A stretch of 61,115 nt of DNA from Chitinophagaceae bacterium (lineage in GTDB: Bacteria; Bacteroidota; Bacteroidia; Chitinophagales; Chitinophagaceae): positions 1-61,115 of the forward strand of contig JACCYQ010000153.1 of assembly GCA_013696395.1 (NCBI GenBank). Direction: 5' to 3'. Under the pieces are notes generated by a model. That model made no database searches, was not told the DNA's origin, and worked only from the letters and a program-made list of their open reading frames with translations. Within the stretch, counting starts at the first letter, position 1, and the number at the start of each line of letters is the position of its first letter. Positions 8,532 through 17,718 of the stretch are shown here, piece after piece. Made by a program: the position numbers and the translations under genes.

Positions 8532-9282
8532 AAACAGCAATAAATTCACGATGATTTTTGCTTCCGTAATGGTGGTGGTAGTAGCTGTTCTATTAGCTTC
8601 AGCGGCCATACAATTAGGTCCTTTGCAACAACAGAATGCCAGAATTGAAAAAATGCAAAATATATTAACCAGCATCGGTATTGATAGTGATGTAAAGCAA
8701 GCTGAAAAATTGTTTAATCAGTATATACAGGAACAAATTGTTTTAAATGTACAGGGTGAACAGGTTAAAAATGATGTAAATGCCTTTGATATAGATTTAA
8801 AAAAAGAACAGGATAAATTGAAAACAGGTCGTGCCAATGAGCAATTATTCCCCTTATTCATTTTTAAAAAAGAAGAAAACTTGTATTATATTATTCCGGT
8901 TAGGGGTAAAGGTTTGTGGGGGCCTATCTGGGGTTATCTGGCTTTGGAAGGTGATATGAATACAGTATTTGGTGCCAGCTTCGGACATAAAAGTGAAACA
9001 CCCGGACTAGGTGCCGAAATTTCAACCGCGGAATTCCAGGAACAGTTTAATGGGAAAACGATATTCGACGAATCAGGTAATTTTACATCAGTAAGAGTTA
9101 TTAAAGGAGGAGCCCCCCCGGGGGATACGCACGGCGTAGATGCTATTTCAGGAGGTACTATTACAAGTAACGGCGTTTCAGAAATGCTGAGCAGAACCCT
9201 GGAAAACTATATTCCATTTTTCAAATCACAAAATATTTCGGGTTCAGATACCGCGGTTAGTATAGGGCAGTCAACGAATTAA
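8521..9282 (+). CDS. nqrC: Na+-translocating NADH:quinone reductase subunit C
   Basis: A single N-terminal transmembrane helix (about residues 10-32) is followed by a periplasmic FMN-binding domain. The flavinylation motif reads DAISGGTITS with Thr213 as the FMN site; Gly replaces the more common Ala of SGAT, which the ApbE recognition pattern tolerates. KGLWGPIWGYLAL and GHKSETPGLGAEI are hallmark NqrC/RnfG segments. It starts inside the end of nqrB. After its stop an 84-base spacer precedes nqrD. Confidence 0.96.
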   Translation: MINKNSNKFTMIFASVMVVVVAVLLASAAIQLGPLQQQNARIEKMQNILTSIGIDSDVKQAEKLFNQYIQEQIVLNVQGEQVKNDVNAFDIDLKKEQDKLKTGRANEQLFPLFIFKKEENLYYIIPVRGKGLWGPIWGYLALEGDMNTVFGASFGHKSETPGLGAEISTAEFQEQFNGKTIFDESGNFTSVRVIKGGAPPGDTHGVDAISGGTITSNGVSEMLSRTLENYIPFFKSQNISGSDTAVSIGQSTN

Positions 9283-9366
9283 ATGGCATTGATTAAAATA
9301 AAAAAATCAGGTAGAAAAGGAAAGGTAAGTATTGAAACTATTCCACATTTTTAAAAATTCTATTGC

Positions 9367-10047
9367 ATGAGTACCGAAACAGTAAAAGCACCTGTAAAAG
9401 TTAAAGTTTCCGGTGAACGTTTATTTTCTCCTAAAAATAAAAAGCTGGTTACTGATCCTTTAAATGACAGTAACCCGATTACTGTGCAGGTGTTGGGTAT
9501 TTGCTCGGCACTGGCTGTTACAACTAAAATGGAACCCTCCATTGTAATGGCAATGGCAGTTGTTGTCGTTTGTGCATTTTCAAACCTGGTCATTTCAATA
9601 ATACGTAACATAATTCCCAACAGGATAAGGATTATAGTACAATTAACTGTAGTTGCTTCTTTGGTTATTCTGGTTGACCAGGTTTTGAAGGCCTATGTAT
9701 ATGATGTAAGTAAACAACTCTCGGTTTTTGTAGGATTAATTATAACAAATTGTATCATCATGGGCAGGCTCGAAGCATTTGCAATGGGCAATAAACCATG
9801 GCCTGCATTTCTCGATGGTGTAGGTAATGGCATTGGATATGGGCTTATCCTCGTATTGGTTTCTGCGGTCAGGGAATTATTGGGTTCAGGTGAATTAATG
9901 GGATTTCGTATTGTTCCCGATTCTTTTTATAAGCTGGGATATTTTAATAATGGCCTGGCCATATTACCACCAATGGCATTGATTGTTGTAGGTGTCTTCA
10001 TTTGGATTCAGCGAACTAAAAACCCGAAATTGGTTGAGAATAACTGA
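9367..10047 (+). CDS. nqrD: Na+-translocating NADH:quinone reductase subunit D
   Basis: An integral membrane subunit of 226 residues with about six helices. The two cysteines that, with those of NqrE, hold the intramembrane 2Fe-2S cluster are visible: Cys46 in LGICSALAVT and Cys129 in TNCIIMGRLEAFAM. The N-terminal 30 residues form a charged extension longer than in Vibrio NqrD. It is followed by nqrE after 13 bases. Confidence 0.97.
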   Translation: MSTETVKAPVKVKVSGERLFSPKNKKLVTDPLNDSNPITVQVLGICSALAVTTKMEPSIVMAMAVVVVCAFSNLVISIIRNIIPNRIRIIVQLTVVASLVILVDQVLKAYVYDVSKQLSVFVGLIITNCIIMGRLEAFAMGNKPWPAFLDGVGNGIGYGLILVLVSAVRELLGSGELMGFRIVPDSFYKLGYFNNGLAILPPMALIVVGVFIWIQRTKNPKLVENN

Positions 10048-10060
10048 TTAAAACTTAATT

Positions 10061-10675
10061 ATGGAACATGTAAATATTTTCATCAAAGCAGTATTCATTG
10101 AGAACATGATTTTCGCTTATTTCCTCGGTATGTGTTCTTATTTGGCCATTTCCAAAACGGTAAAAAGTGCCGTAGGCCTTGGCTTTGCAGTCATTTTTGT
10201 ATTAGGCGTATCTGTTCCGGTTTGTTACTTGCTGGAAAACTATCTATTAAAAGCAGGGGCAATGGCATGGATTTCTCCAGGCCTGGCTACAGTAGATTTA
10301 AGTTTTTTAAGTTTCATCATGTTCATTGCAACTATTGCATCGATTGTGCAGTTAGTGGAAATGGTGATTGAAAAATTTGTACCGGCACTTTATACATCAC
10401 TTGGAATCTTTTTGCCGCTTATTGCAGTTAACTGCTCCATTTTGGGAGGTGCCCTATTTATGCAGGAAAGAGAATATAGTACTATTGGGCAGGCTTCTGT
10501 ATTTGGTTTCGGATCTGGTGTGGGATGGTTCCTGGCTATTGTTGCCATCGCAGCCATCCGGGAAAAGATCCGTTATTCCAATGTACCAGCGCCACTACGC
10601 GGATTGGGTATCACCTTTATCATAACCGGTTTAATGGGTATTGCATTTATGAGTTTTATGGGCGTCACTATTTGA
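10061..10675 (+). CDS. nqrE: Na+-translocating NADH:quinone reductase subunit E
   Basis: A six-helix membrane subunit, 204 residues, paralogous to and inverted relative to NqrD. Conserved cluster cysteines are Cys25 (FLGMCSYLA) and Cys125 (AVNCSILGG). Together NqrD and NqrE move electrons through the membrane between NqrF and NqrC. Spacing to nqrD is 13 bases and to nqrF 32 bases, consistent with one transcript. Confidence 0.97.
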   Translation: MEHVNIFIKAVFIENMIFAYFLGMCSYLAISKTVKSAVGLGFAVIFVLGVSVPVCYLLENYLLKAGAMAWISPGLATVDLSFLSFIMFIATIASIVQLVEMVIEKFVPALYTSLGIFLPLIAVNCSILGGALFMQEREYSTIGQASVFGFGSGVGWFLAIVAIAAIREKIRYSNVPAPLRGLGITFIITGLMGIAFMSFMGVTI

Positions 10676-10707
10676 TTTGGTAATTTCTTAAAACAGGATT
10701 GCATATT

Positions 10708-11973
10708 ATGATCATTTTATCCATAGAAATAACAACAATCATTGCCAGCATTATTGTTTTCCTTGTTTTTAATTTGTTGTTGGTAAATATGATTTTGATT
10801 GCCAAAGCTAAACTGACCCCTTCGGGACTTGTAAAAATAAATATTAACGGAAAAGAAGAAATTGAAACAGAAGCGGGATCCACATTGCTTACAACACTGT
10901 CTAATCAAAAAATATTTTTGCCTTCCGCCTGTGGCGGCGGAGGCACTTGCGCCATGTGCAAATGCCAGGTATTAAGTGGCGGCGGCGAAATACTGACTAC
11001 TGAAAAACCCTATTTCACCAGGAAAGAGCAACAAAACAATTGGCGGCTGGGCTGCCAGGTTAAGGTAAAGCAGGATATGAAAATCGCTATTCCCGAAGAG
11101 ATCTTTGGAATAAAAAAATGGGAATGCGAAGTTATATCAAATGATAATGTTGCCACCTATATTAAGGAACTGGTTGTAAAATTACCAGAAGGTGAATTTC
11201 TGCAATTTGAATCCGGTTCATACATACAATTAGATACGCCAGTCTGCGAAATTGATTTTAAAAATGAACTTTATAATATTGATCAGCGTTTTAACGAAGA
11301 CTATGATAAATTTAAAATCTGGGATTTAAAAATGGTAAATCCTGAACGTATTTTCAGGGCTTATTCTATGGCCAATCATCCTGCTGAAGGCAATATCATA
11401 ATGCTGAATATTCGATTGGCGACACCTCCATTTGACAGGGGTTCGGGTGGTTTTATGAAAGTAAATGCCGGCATTTGTTCTTCTTATGTTTTCTCCCTTA
11501 AACCCGGCGACAAAGTGTTTATTGCAGGCCCCTTTGGCGATTTCCATATTAAGCCCACCAAAAAAGAAATGGTTTATATTGGTGGCGGTGCGGGTATGGC
11601 GCCACTTCGTTCACATTTATTCCATTTATTTCACACTAAAAAAGAAAGAGAAAGAAAAGTTTCCTTCTGGTACGGAGGTCGTTCTTTAAAAGAAGTTTTT
11701 TATACAGAGCATTTCAGGGAGATGGAAAAAGAATTTTCTAACTTTCAATACAACATAGCCCTGTCCGAACCACTGCCCGAAGATAACTGGAACGGATACA
11801 CGGGATTTATTCACCAGGTATTATTTGATAATTATTTAAGAGATCACCCTGAACCTGAAGAAATTGAATACTATTTATGCGGACCTCCGATGATGAACGC
11901 CGCGGTATTTAAAATGCTGGATAATTTAGGAGTGCCCCCGGAAAATATAGCCTTCGATGATTTTGGCGGATAA
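10708..11973 (+). CDS. nqrF: Na+-translocating NADH:quinone reductase subunit F (NADH dehydrogenase)
   Basis: The electron-input subunit. It has an N-terminal membrane anchor, then a 2Fe-2S ferredoxin domain with the pattern C-x5-C-x2-C ... C (Cys75, 81, 84, 116), an FAD domain with RAYSMAN, and an NADH domain with [12 protein letters not shown], ending in the family-typical FDDFGG. I chose the ATG at 10708 over an in-frame TTG at 10699, because the purine-rich AGGA (10695-10698) is well placed for the ATG and would touch the TTG. The resulting length is 421 residues. Confidence 0.96.
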   Translation: MIILSIEITTIIASIIVFLVFNLLLVNMILIAKAKLTPSGLVKININGKEEIETEAGSTLLTTLSNQKIFLPSACGGGGTCAMCKCQVLSGGGEILTTEKPYFTRKEQQNNWRLGCQVKVKQDMKIAIPEEIFGIKKWECEVISNDNVATYIKELVVKLPEGEFLQFESGSYIQLDTPVCEIDFKNELYNIDQRFNEDYDKFKIWDLKMVNPERIFRAYSMANHPAEGNIIMLNIRLATPPFDRGSGGFMKVNAGICSSYVFSLKPGDKVFIAGPFGDFHIKPTKKEMVYIGGGAGMAPLRSHLFHLFHTKKERERKVSFWYGGRSLKEVFYTEHFREMEKEFSNFQYNIALSEPLPEDNWNGYTGFIHQVLFDNYLRDHPEPEEIEYYLCGPPMMNAAVFKMLDNLGVPPENIAFDDFGG

Positions 11974-12075
11974 TCATTTAGTGATAACTCAAAATGATTG
12001 AAACACCTTTCCTGCAAACTATTTGACTGCTCAATATACCCGAAATCACAACAATTAATTATATCAGGTAAAAAC

Positions 12076-13083
12076 ATGCATAAAATTGCTATTCTTTCCT
12101 TTGCACTTTTTTTATTGATTAATTGTAATCGCGTTCAGCACAACACCGTGCTAATTTCGGGTGAAGCCCAGGGCACCACTTATCATATTACCTATTTAAC
12201 CAAAACAAAAATTAGTTACAAAGAACAGGTCGATTCTATTTTCAATGTTATTGATCTTTCAATGTCAACATATATACCATCTTCCATTATTTCAAGGATC
12301 AATCAAAATGATTCAAATGTCTTTGTTGATCAACATTTCATGAATGTATTTAATAAATCCCGAGAAGTATCAGTAAAAACCAATGGTCTTTTTGATATAA
12401 CAGTAGGTCCTGTTATCAATGCATGGGGTTTCGGTTTTTCAAAGAAAGAAAAAGTGGATAGCAGTATGATCGATAGCCTGCTCATGAATATCGGTTATCA
12501 TTTAGTGCAAATAACAAATAACAAATTGGAAAAAGAAAAACCTGGTGTGATGCTTGATTTCAATGCCATAGCACAAGGTTATACCGTTGATGTTTTGGCG
12601 GCTTATCTTGAAGAAAAGAATATCCAGGATTATTTAATAGAACTAGGAGGAGAAGTAAAAGCAAAGGGTAAAAAACCAAATAATAAATATTGGACCGTAG
12701 GCATCGATCAACCTAATGAAAAAGAGATGGAAGGGAGACCTTTAAAGGCTGTAATTCAATTAAACGACCAGGCATTAGCCACTTCAGGTAATTACCGGAA
12801 ATACTATATAGAAAATGGACAGAAATTTTCTCATATTATTGATCCACACACAGGTTATCCCGCCAAAAATAATTTATTGAGCGCCACTGTTATTGCTCCG
12901 GATTGCATGACGGCAGACGCTTATGCAACTGCGTTTATGTTGATGGGGTTAGAAAAATCAAGGCAATTTTTAAAACAACACCCGGATTTACAATTAGAAG
13001 TTTTTTTTATTTATGATGAAGATGGAAAGTGGAAAACTTACACTTCAGAAAAACTGGTTGAATGGGTAAAAGAAGTTTCTTAA
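12076..13083 (+). CDS. apbE: FAD:protein FMN transferase, lipoprotein
   Basis: ApbE attaches FMN to threonines of periplasmic-side flavoproteins; the nqrB and nqrC products here both carry the target motif. The family features are present: FDITVGPVINAWGFG, LDFNAIAQGYTVD, a Gly-rich LIELGGEVKAKG, HIIDPHTGYPA, and a late DCMTADAYATAFMLMG. The ATG at 12076 gives a classic lipoprotein signal with Cys17 in the LINC lipobox, so the protein is anchored outside the inner membrane. An upstream in-frame TTG would only add a non-signal extension. It follows nqrF and overlaps the stop of the opposite-strand nqrM-like gene by four bases. Confidence 0.95.
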   Translation: MHKIAILSFALFLLINCNRVQHNTVLISGEAQGTTYHITYLTKTKISYKEQVDSIFNVIDLSMSTYIPSSIISRINQNDSNVFVDQHFMNVFNKSREVSVKTNGLFDITVGPVINAWGFGFSKKEKVDSSMIDSLLMNIGYHLVQITNNKLEKEKPGVMLDFNAIAQGYTVDVLAAYLEEKNIQDYLIELGGEVKAKGKKPNNKYWTVGIDQPNEKEMEGRPLKAVIQLNDQALATSGNYRKYYIENGQKFSHIIDPHTGYPAKNNLLSATVIAPDCMTADAYATAFMLMGLEKSRQFLKQHPDLQLEVFFIYDEDGKWKTYTSEKLVEWVKEVS

Positions 13084-13268
13084 GCCTTACATTTTTCCTG
13101 GGGCCTGGCCCCACAAATTCCACAGCTGCCATTTTCATTTTTTAACAGCGGGTTATTACTGCTGCAAGTACCACTAAACTGCCCATTTTTTTTAACCAAA
13201 ATTTTAATGGCAATACCAGCAATAGCAACTGCAACAAATATGATAGAAAGTATTATAACAATCATCAT
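13080..13268 (-). CDS. nqrM: NqrM-like Na+-NQR maturation factor (DUF539 type)
   Basis: A 62-residue protein: one N-terminal transmembrane helix (about 2-24), a basic KKNGQFSGTC turn and four cysteines at 35, 49, 52 and 60 (C...CGIC...EKC). This matches NqrM, a small Cys-rich membrane protein needed to supply iron for the NqrD/NqrE 2Fe-2S centre. A longer frame in phase extends to 13475, but its extra part lies inside the nhaD coding sequence and has no NqrM character, so I use the ATG at 13268. It sits on the strand opposite its client operon, 53 bases after nhaD, and its stop overlaps the apbE stop. Confidence 0.7.
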   Translation of the reverse strand: MMIVIILSIIFVAVAIAGIAIKILVKKNGQFSGTCSSNNPLLKNENGSCGICGARPQEKCKA

Positions 13269-13321
13269 CAAAATTACGAAAAGATATATAGAAAGGTTTT
13301 GGGAAGCTGGGTTAAGGACTA

Positions 13322-14602
13322 TTAATGTAAAAATGATTGTTGCAATAAATAGGTAACTACCCCGGAAAAAAACCCCAGCAATGCCAGCCAGCTTATGTTT
13401 TTGAAATACCAGATGAAATCTATTTTTTCCATACCCATTGCTACTACTCCCGCTGCTGAACCAATGATAAGGCAACTTCCTCCGGTGCCAGCAGAATATG
13501 CCAAAAACTCCCAGAAAAAATGATCTGTTGGAAATGTTTGCAGATCATACATACCCATAGTTGCTGCAACAAGTGGTACGTTGTCAATTAATGCAGAAAG
13601 TAAACCTATGGAAACAACAATAATTTTTAAATTGCTAATATGCTTATCCATGTATAATGCAACCTCTTCTAATTGCCCGGTGGATTCTAATGCTGAAATA
13701 GCTATAAGAATACCCAGAAAAAACAAAACACTTGGCACATCCGCTTTTCTTAAGGCATGCACCACAGAGTAAATACCTTTATCTTCATCATTTTTATTCT
13801 TATGAATGATCTCTGTAACAATCCAAAGAATTGCAACCCCAAACATTATTCCCATAAATGGGGGCAAATGGGTAATAGTTTTGAAGATGGGTACAAATAT
13901 CAGTGCTGATACACCCAGGCATAATATAAGGTTTCGTTCAAAACTATTTGTTTTATTAATGTTTAAGTCAACTTCTGCTTCAGGTGGTTTAATGGAACCT
14001 TTAAAAATGAATGAAACGGCAGTTAATGGAACTAGTAAACACACCATGCTGGGAATAAATAATTTCACCATAATGTTGGCAGTTGTAATTTGCCCGCCAA
14101 TCCATAACATGGTAGTTGTAACATCACCAATCGGTGTCCAGGCACCGCCGGCATTGGCAGCAATAACGACCATGCCAATAAAATACATGCGTGTTTTTTT
14201 ATCGGCAATCAATTTTCTCAATAAAGAGATCATTACAATAGTAGTGGTCAGGTTATCCAGAACAGCCGAAAGAAAGAAAGCTACCAGGCAAATAATCCAC
14301 ATTAATTTTCGTGTGTTTGAGGTAGTGATTCTACTAGTAATGGCTTCGAACCCGTCGTGCGCATCTACCAATTCAACAATGGTCATGGCACCTAATAAAA
14401 AAAACAGGATGCCGGAAATCTCGCCCATATGATCATATAACTGTGCTGATACAAGGCCAGAATCAGGAGTTGATATAATATAAATCACCCAACATAGAAC
14501 TCCGGTTAATAATGCACTTGCCGTTTTATTGATACGAAGTGGATGTTCAAAAACTATAGCAGCATACCCTACTATAAAAACCAGGGTCATGATTAACTGC
14601 AT
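13322..14602 (-). CDS. nhaD: NhaD-type Na+/H+ antiporter (copy 1)
   Basis: A 426-residue transporter with about 11-12 hydrophobic helices. Signature segments of the NhaD family (2.A.62) are LGAMTIVELVDAHDGFE, LDNLTTTIVMISLLRKL and NAGGAWTPIGDVTTTMLWIG, and the C-terminal GTGGSCLIIGSAAGV. It exchanges Na+ (or Li+) for protons across the inner membrane. Copy 2 lies directly upstream on the same strand with the same length and very similar motifs, so this is a tandem duplication. The nqrM-like gene follows it. Confidence 0.93.
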   Translation of the reverse strand: MQLIMTLVFIVGYAAIVFEHPLRINKTASALLTGVLCWVIYIISTPDSGLVSAQLYDHMGEISGILFFLLGAMTIVELVDAHDGFEAITSRITTSNTRKLMWIICLVAFFLSAVLDNLTTTIVMISLLRKLIADKKTRMYFIGMVVIAANAGGAWTPIGDVTTTMLWIGGQITTANIMVKLFIPSMVCLLVPLTAVSFIFKGSIKPPEAEVDLNINKTNSFERNLILCLGVSALIFVPIFKTITHLPPFMGIMFGVAILWIVTEIIHKNKNDEDKGIYSVVHALRKADVPSVLFFLGILIAISALESTGQLEEVALYMDKHISNLKIIVVSIGLLSALIDNVPLVAATMGMYDLQTFPTDHFFWEFLAYSAGTGGSCLIIGSAAGVVAMGMEKIDFIWYFKNISWLALLGFFSGVVTYLLQQSFLH

Positions 14603-14732
14603 GCTAAATAGTTTTGAATGAACCGGACATCTACGAAAAAATATTCAGCCCGAAAAATTGATATAACAAAGTAAGTGAAAGCTATAATTATTTAACGAAT
14701 GATGAAAAAATTTTACTCACCAATCTAAGCAC

Positions 14733-14760
14733 CAAAAAAGCAGGTTAATTAAACCTGCTT
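14733..14760 (-). terminator. Rho-independent terminator between the two nhaD copies
   Basis: Read on the minus strand, AAGCAGGTT (14760-14752) pairs with AACCTGCTT (14746-14738) and is followed by a T-run (14738-14733). It lies just after the stop of nhaD copy 2 and before copy 1, so the two antiporter genes are probably expressed at different levels or from different promoters. Confidence 0.85.
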
Positions 14761-14786
14761 AATGAATAATACTCGTTTGTTTTGTT

Positions 14787-16067
14787 TTAAGTGAAAATCA
14801 GATGCTCCAGTATGAAAACACCGGCGCCTGCCAGATAACCTACTAAAGCGAAAAATGACATATTTTTCAGGTACCAGAAAAATTCAATTTTTTCTAAACC
14901 CATAGCCGCTACGCCTGCAGCAGAACCAATAATTAAACAACTTCCACCTGTTCCGGCGCAATAAGCCAGGAAGGTCCAGAAATAATGATCGATAGGATAA
15001 ACATCCAGTCCATACATGCCTTGTGCAGCAGCAACTAATGGAACGTTATCAATAACAGCAGATAGTAAGCCAATTGAAATAATAATCACATCTATGTTAC
15101 CCACCGTTTCATCCATCCAACCTGCAATGCCAGTTAATACGCCTATTGTTTGTAATACAGCAACACTCAATAATATGCCTAAAAAGAATAAAATACTGGG
15201 CGTATCAATTTTTCTTAAGGCATGATTTACAGAGAGCACCCCCTTTTCCTCTTCATCCTTGTCATGGTGTATGAACTCCGTGATGATCCACATAACACCT
15301 AAACCAAATAGGATTCCCATATAAGGCGGAAGATTGGTAATAGTTTTAAAAATGGGCACAAACAATAATGCACCTACGCCTAAATAAAAAACACCATTTC
15401 GTTCAGCTTTACTGGTTGTATAATTCAGGTTCTTGGAAATTTCTGCATTGGAGGTTAACTCACCTTTTAATTTACGGGTGATCAGGAAAGTTGGCAATAA
15501 CATACACACAAGGCTTGGAATAATAGTTTTTAATACTATACTACCCGTAGTGATCTGTCCGCCGATCCATAACATAGTTGTAGTAACATCCCCGATAGGT
15601 GACCATGCTCCACCTGCATTAGCGGAAATCACTACCAGGCCGGCAAACATCAATCTTTCCTTTTTATCAGGTATGATCTTACGTAAAAGCGAAACCAGAA
15701 CAATCGTTGTGGTCAGGTTATCTAATGCAGCAGATAAAAAGAAAGTGATAAAGGCAATTATCCAGGCTAGTTTCGCTTTGTTGGTTGATGTAACGCGGGA
15801 AGTAATAATTTCAAAACCATCATGTGCATCTATCAATTCAACGATAGTCATGGCTCCTAACAAAAAGAAAAGTATACCTGCCAATTCCCCTAAATGCTCC
15901 TGTAAAAAATGTGAAGGAACATGTATATCCTCATTATAAAGTGCATAGACCGTCCAGCATAAAACGCCGGTTATAATGGCTGTTGCCGCTTTATTTACTT
16001 TAATGGTATGTTCAAGGGTGATGGCAGCATATCCTAATATAAAGATTACGCTAATTAGAAATATCAT
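14787..16067 (-). CDS. nhaD: NhaD-type Na+/H+ antiporter (copy 2)
   Basis: 426 residues, same architecture as its neighbour: LGAMTIVELIDAHDGFE, LDNLTTTIVLVSLLRK, NAGGAWSPIGDVTTTMLWIG and GTGGSCLIIGSAAGVAAMG are all intact, so both copies should be functional. Divergence is concentrated in the N-terminal loop (YNEDIHVPSHFLQEHLG) and the central cytoplasmic loop, which may change pH dependence or affinity. It follows the sulP gene by only 13 bases and so is likely part of the carbonic anhydrase-sulP transcript, ending at the terminator at 14733-14760. Confidence 0.93.
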   Translation of the reverse strand: MIFLISVIFILGYAAITLEHTIKVNKAATAIITGVLCWTVYALYNEDIHVPSHFLQEHLGELAGILFFLLGAMTIVELIDAHDGFEIITSRVTSTNKAKLAWIIAFITFFLSAALDNLTTTIVLVSLLRKIIPDKKERLMFAGLVVISANAGGAWSPIGDVTTTMLWIGGQITTGSIVLKTIIPSLVCMLLPTFLITRKLKGELTSNAEISKNLNYTTSKAERNGVFYLGVGALLFVPIFKTITNLPPYMGILFGLGVMWIITEFIHHDKDEEEKGVLSVNHALRKIDTPSILFFLGILLSVAVLQTIGVLTGIAGWMDETVGNIDVIIISIGLLSAVIDNVPLVAAAQGMYGLDVYPIDHYFWTFLAYCAGTGGSCLIIGSAAGVAAMGLEKIEFFWYLKNMSFFALVGYLAGAGVFILEHLIFT

Positions 16068-16080
16068 GCTGCTTTATGGT

Positions 16081-17718
16081 TTATAATTTTACATTATCGG
16101 ATAGCCATTTAACGGCCTCCGGAAGATCTGCAAATATATTATCCTCACTAACCAGGCCCGGAATTAATTGAATTCTTTCCAGCCGGCCTCTTGGTTGATT
16201 TTGTAAACCACAAAGTAGTACATCAATATTTCTTTGTTCCAGAGCAAGAATGGAATCTTCCAGCGCATATAAACCAGATTGGTCAATAAAAGGAACATTT
16301 TCCATGCGAAAGATAACATATTTGACATCTGGAATTGCTGAAACCAGTTTTTGAAAACTGGTGGCGGAGCCAAAGAAAAGTGGTCCTTCAAATTGCTTTA
16401 CAAATACTTTTTTCATTATTGCATCAGGCAGCCCAAGCGTTAATCCTGTTTCAAGATTTTCCAGCGATTCAAGTGAAGTAGTACCTGATTTTTCATGGAC
16501 CACATCACTCATATTTTTCATGAACAGAAATGATGCCATGACCATACCAATACCTACAGCGACCAATAGGTCCAGGAAAACGGTTACCAATAATACAATG
16601 ATCATGATGGCAACATCGGCCTTTGGAACTTTGGCAACATGTCGAAACCCTTTATAATCCAGAATGCCGATGCCCACAGTAATTAAAATACCTGCAAGTA
16701 CAGAAGATGGAATAAGTGCGGCATAGGTTCCTAATCCTAAAAGAATAACTAATAAAACCAGGGCATGCATTACACCCGACAACCGGTTTCTTCCACCCGA
16801 ACGTATATTAACCAATGTCCGCATTGTGGCGCCTGCACCTGGTAAACCACCAAACATCCCAGAAATAGAATTACCAATCCCCTGGCCGATCAGTTCTTTA
16901 TTGCTATCATGTTTTGTCTTAGTAACGTTATCAGAAACCACCGACGTCAACAATGAATCGATTGCACCCAGGGCAGCTAAGGTTGCGGCCACCTCCACAA
17001 TATCTATATACAATCCGGTATCAATAGATAAAAGGTTTCCGATTTGTAAGGGAGGAAAACCATATGGTATTTCACCAATAACGGGCACATCGTTATTCAA
17101 TAAAACGGAAAGCAATGTAATAGCGAGCAATGCTACCAGCGTACTGGGAACAGTCTTGGTTATGCGGGGAAACAAATAAATGATTAAAATGGTAAGCGTA
17201 GTATAAATTAGCGCCCATACATTAATGTTTTGCAGTGCCGGGGCTATTTCTTTTACTACATCGATGGTGGTTTTCGGAGAACTCTGCCCTAATGCAGGAA
17301 ATAATTGCAAAAGGATAATGATCACACCAATGCCACTCATAAAGCCCGAAATAACGGGATAGGGAATAAATTTAATCAGTGACCCGATTTTAAATACACC
17401 CATGAGCACCTGGAAAATACCTGCTAAAACGAAACAAGCAATAATGGCACCCATAGCAGTACCCATATCCCCCACCTTGGAAACAAATAGAACAATGGTA
17501 GCGGTGGTAATAACGGTCATAGGACCGGTAGGCCCGCTGATCTGCGATGGGGTTCCGCCTAAAAGAGAGGCAAAAAATCCAAGGAAAATAGCTCCATATA
17601 AACCGGCTGCCGCACCTAAACCTGACTGAACACCGAAAGCAAGTGCTAAAGGCAGGGCAACTATACCTGCCGTTAGACCGCCAAAAAAATCACCTTTCGT
17701 AAATTTCATTGCTTTCAT
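16081..17718 (-). CDS. SulP family anion transporter with STAS domain, probable bicarbonate transporter
   Basis: A SulP/SLC26 transporter. The membrane part opens with FFGGLTAGIVALPLALAFG and includes GPTGPMTVITT and the GMFGGLPGAGATMRT segment; a C-terminal STAS domain (about the last 100 residues) contains FIDQSGLYALED. SulP proteins carry sulfate, bicarbonate or other anions. Linkage to a carbonic anhydrase and Na+/H+ antiporters favours Na+-coupled bicarbonate uptake of the BicA kind; this is inference. Start choices are ATG 17718 or 17709; either overlaps the carbonic anhydrase end by 20-29 bases, indicating translational coupling. Confidence 0.9.
   Translation of the reverse strand: MKAMKFTKGDFFGGLTAGIVALPLALAFGVQSGLGAAAGLYGAIFLGFFASLLGGTPSQISGPTGPMTVITTATIVLFVSKVGDMGTAMGAIIACFVLAGIFQVLMGVFKIGSLIKFIPYPVISGFMSGIGVIIILLQLFPALGQSSPKTTIDVVKEIAPALQNINVWALIYTTLTILIIYLFPRITKTVPSTLVALLAITLLSVLLNNDVPVIGEIPYGFPPLQIGNLLSIDTGLYIDIVEVAATLAALGAIDSLLTSVVSDNVTKTKHDSNKELIGQGIGNSISGMFGGLPGAGATMRTLVNIRSGGRNRLSGVMHALVLLVILLGLGTYAALIPSSVLAGILITVGIGILDYKGFRHVAKVPKADVAIMIIVLLVTVFLDLLVAVGIGMVMASFLFMKNMSDVVHEKSGTTSLESLENLETGLTLGLPDAIMKKVFVKQFEGPLFFGSATSFQKLVSAIPDVKYVIFRMENVPFIDQSGLYALEDSILALEQRNIDVLLCGLQNQPRGRLERIQLIPGLVSEDNIFADLPEAVKWLSDNVKL

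Noticed and set aside
13269..13475. N-terminal extension of the NqrM-like frame
   Set aside because: The extra residues lie wholly or largely within nhaD coding sequence and lack NqrM character; a good ATG exists at 13268.
13806..14432. 208-codon frame antisense to nhaD copy 1, and a similar 168-codon one antisense to copy 2 (15433-15939)
   Set aside because: Both mirror conserved nhaD codons, so their mutual similarity is inherited from the duplication and not evidence of coding.
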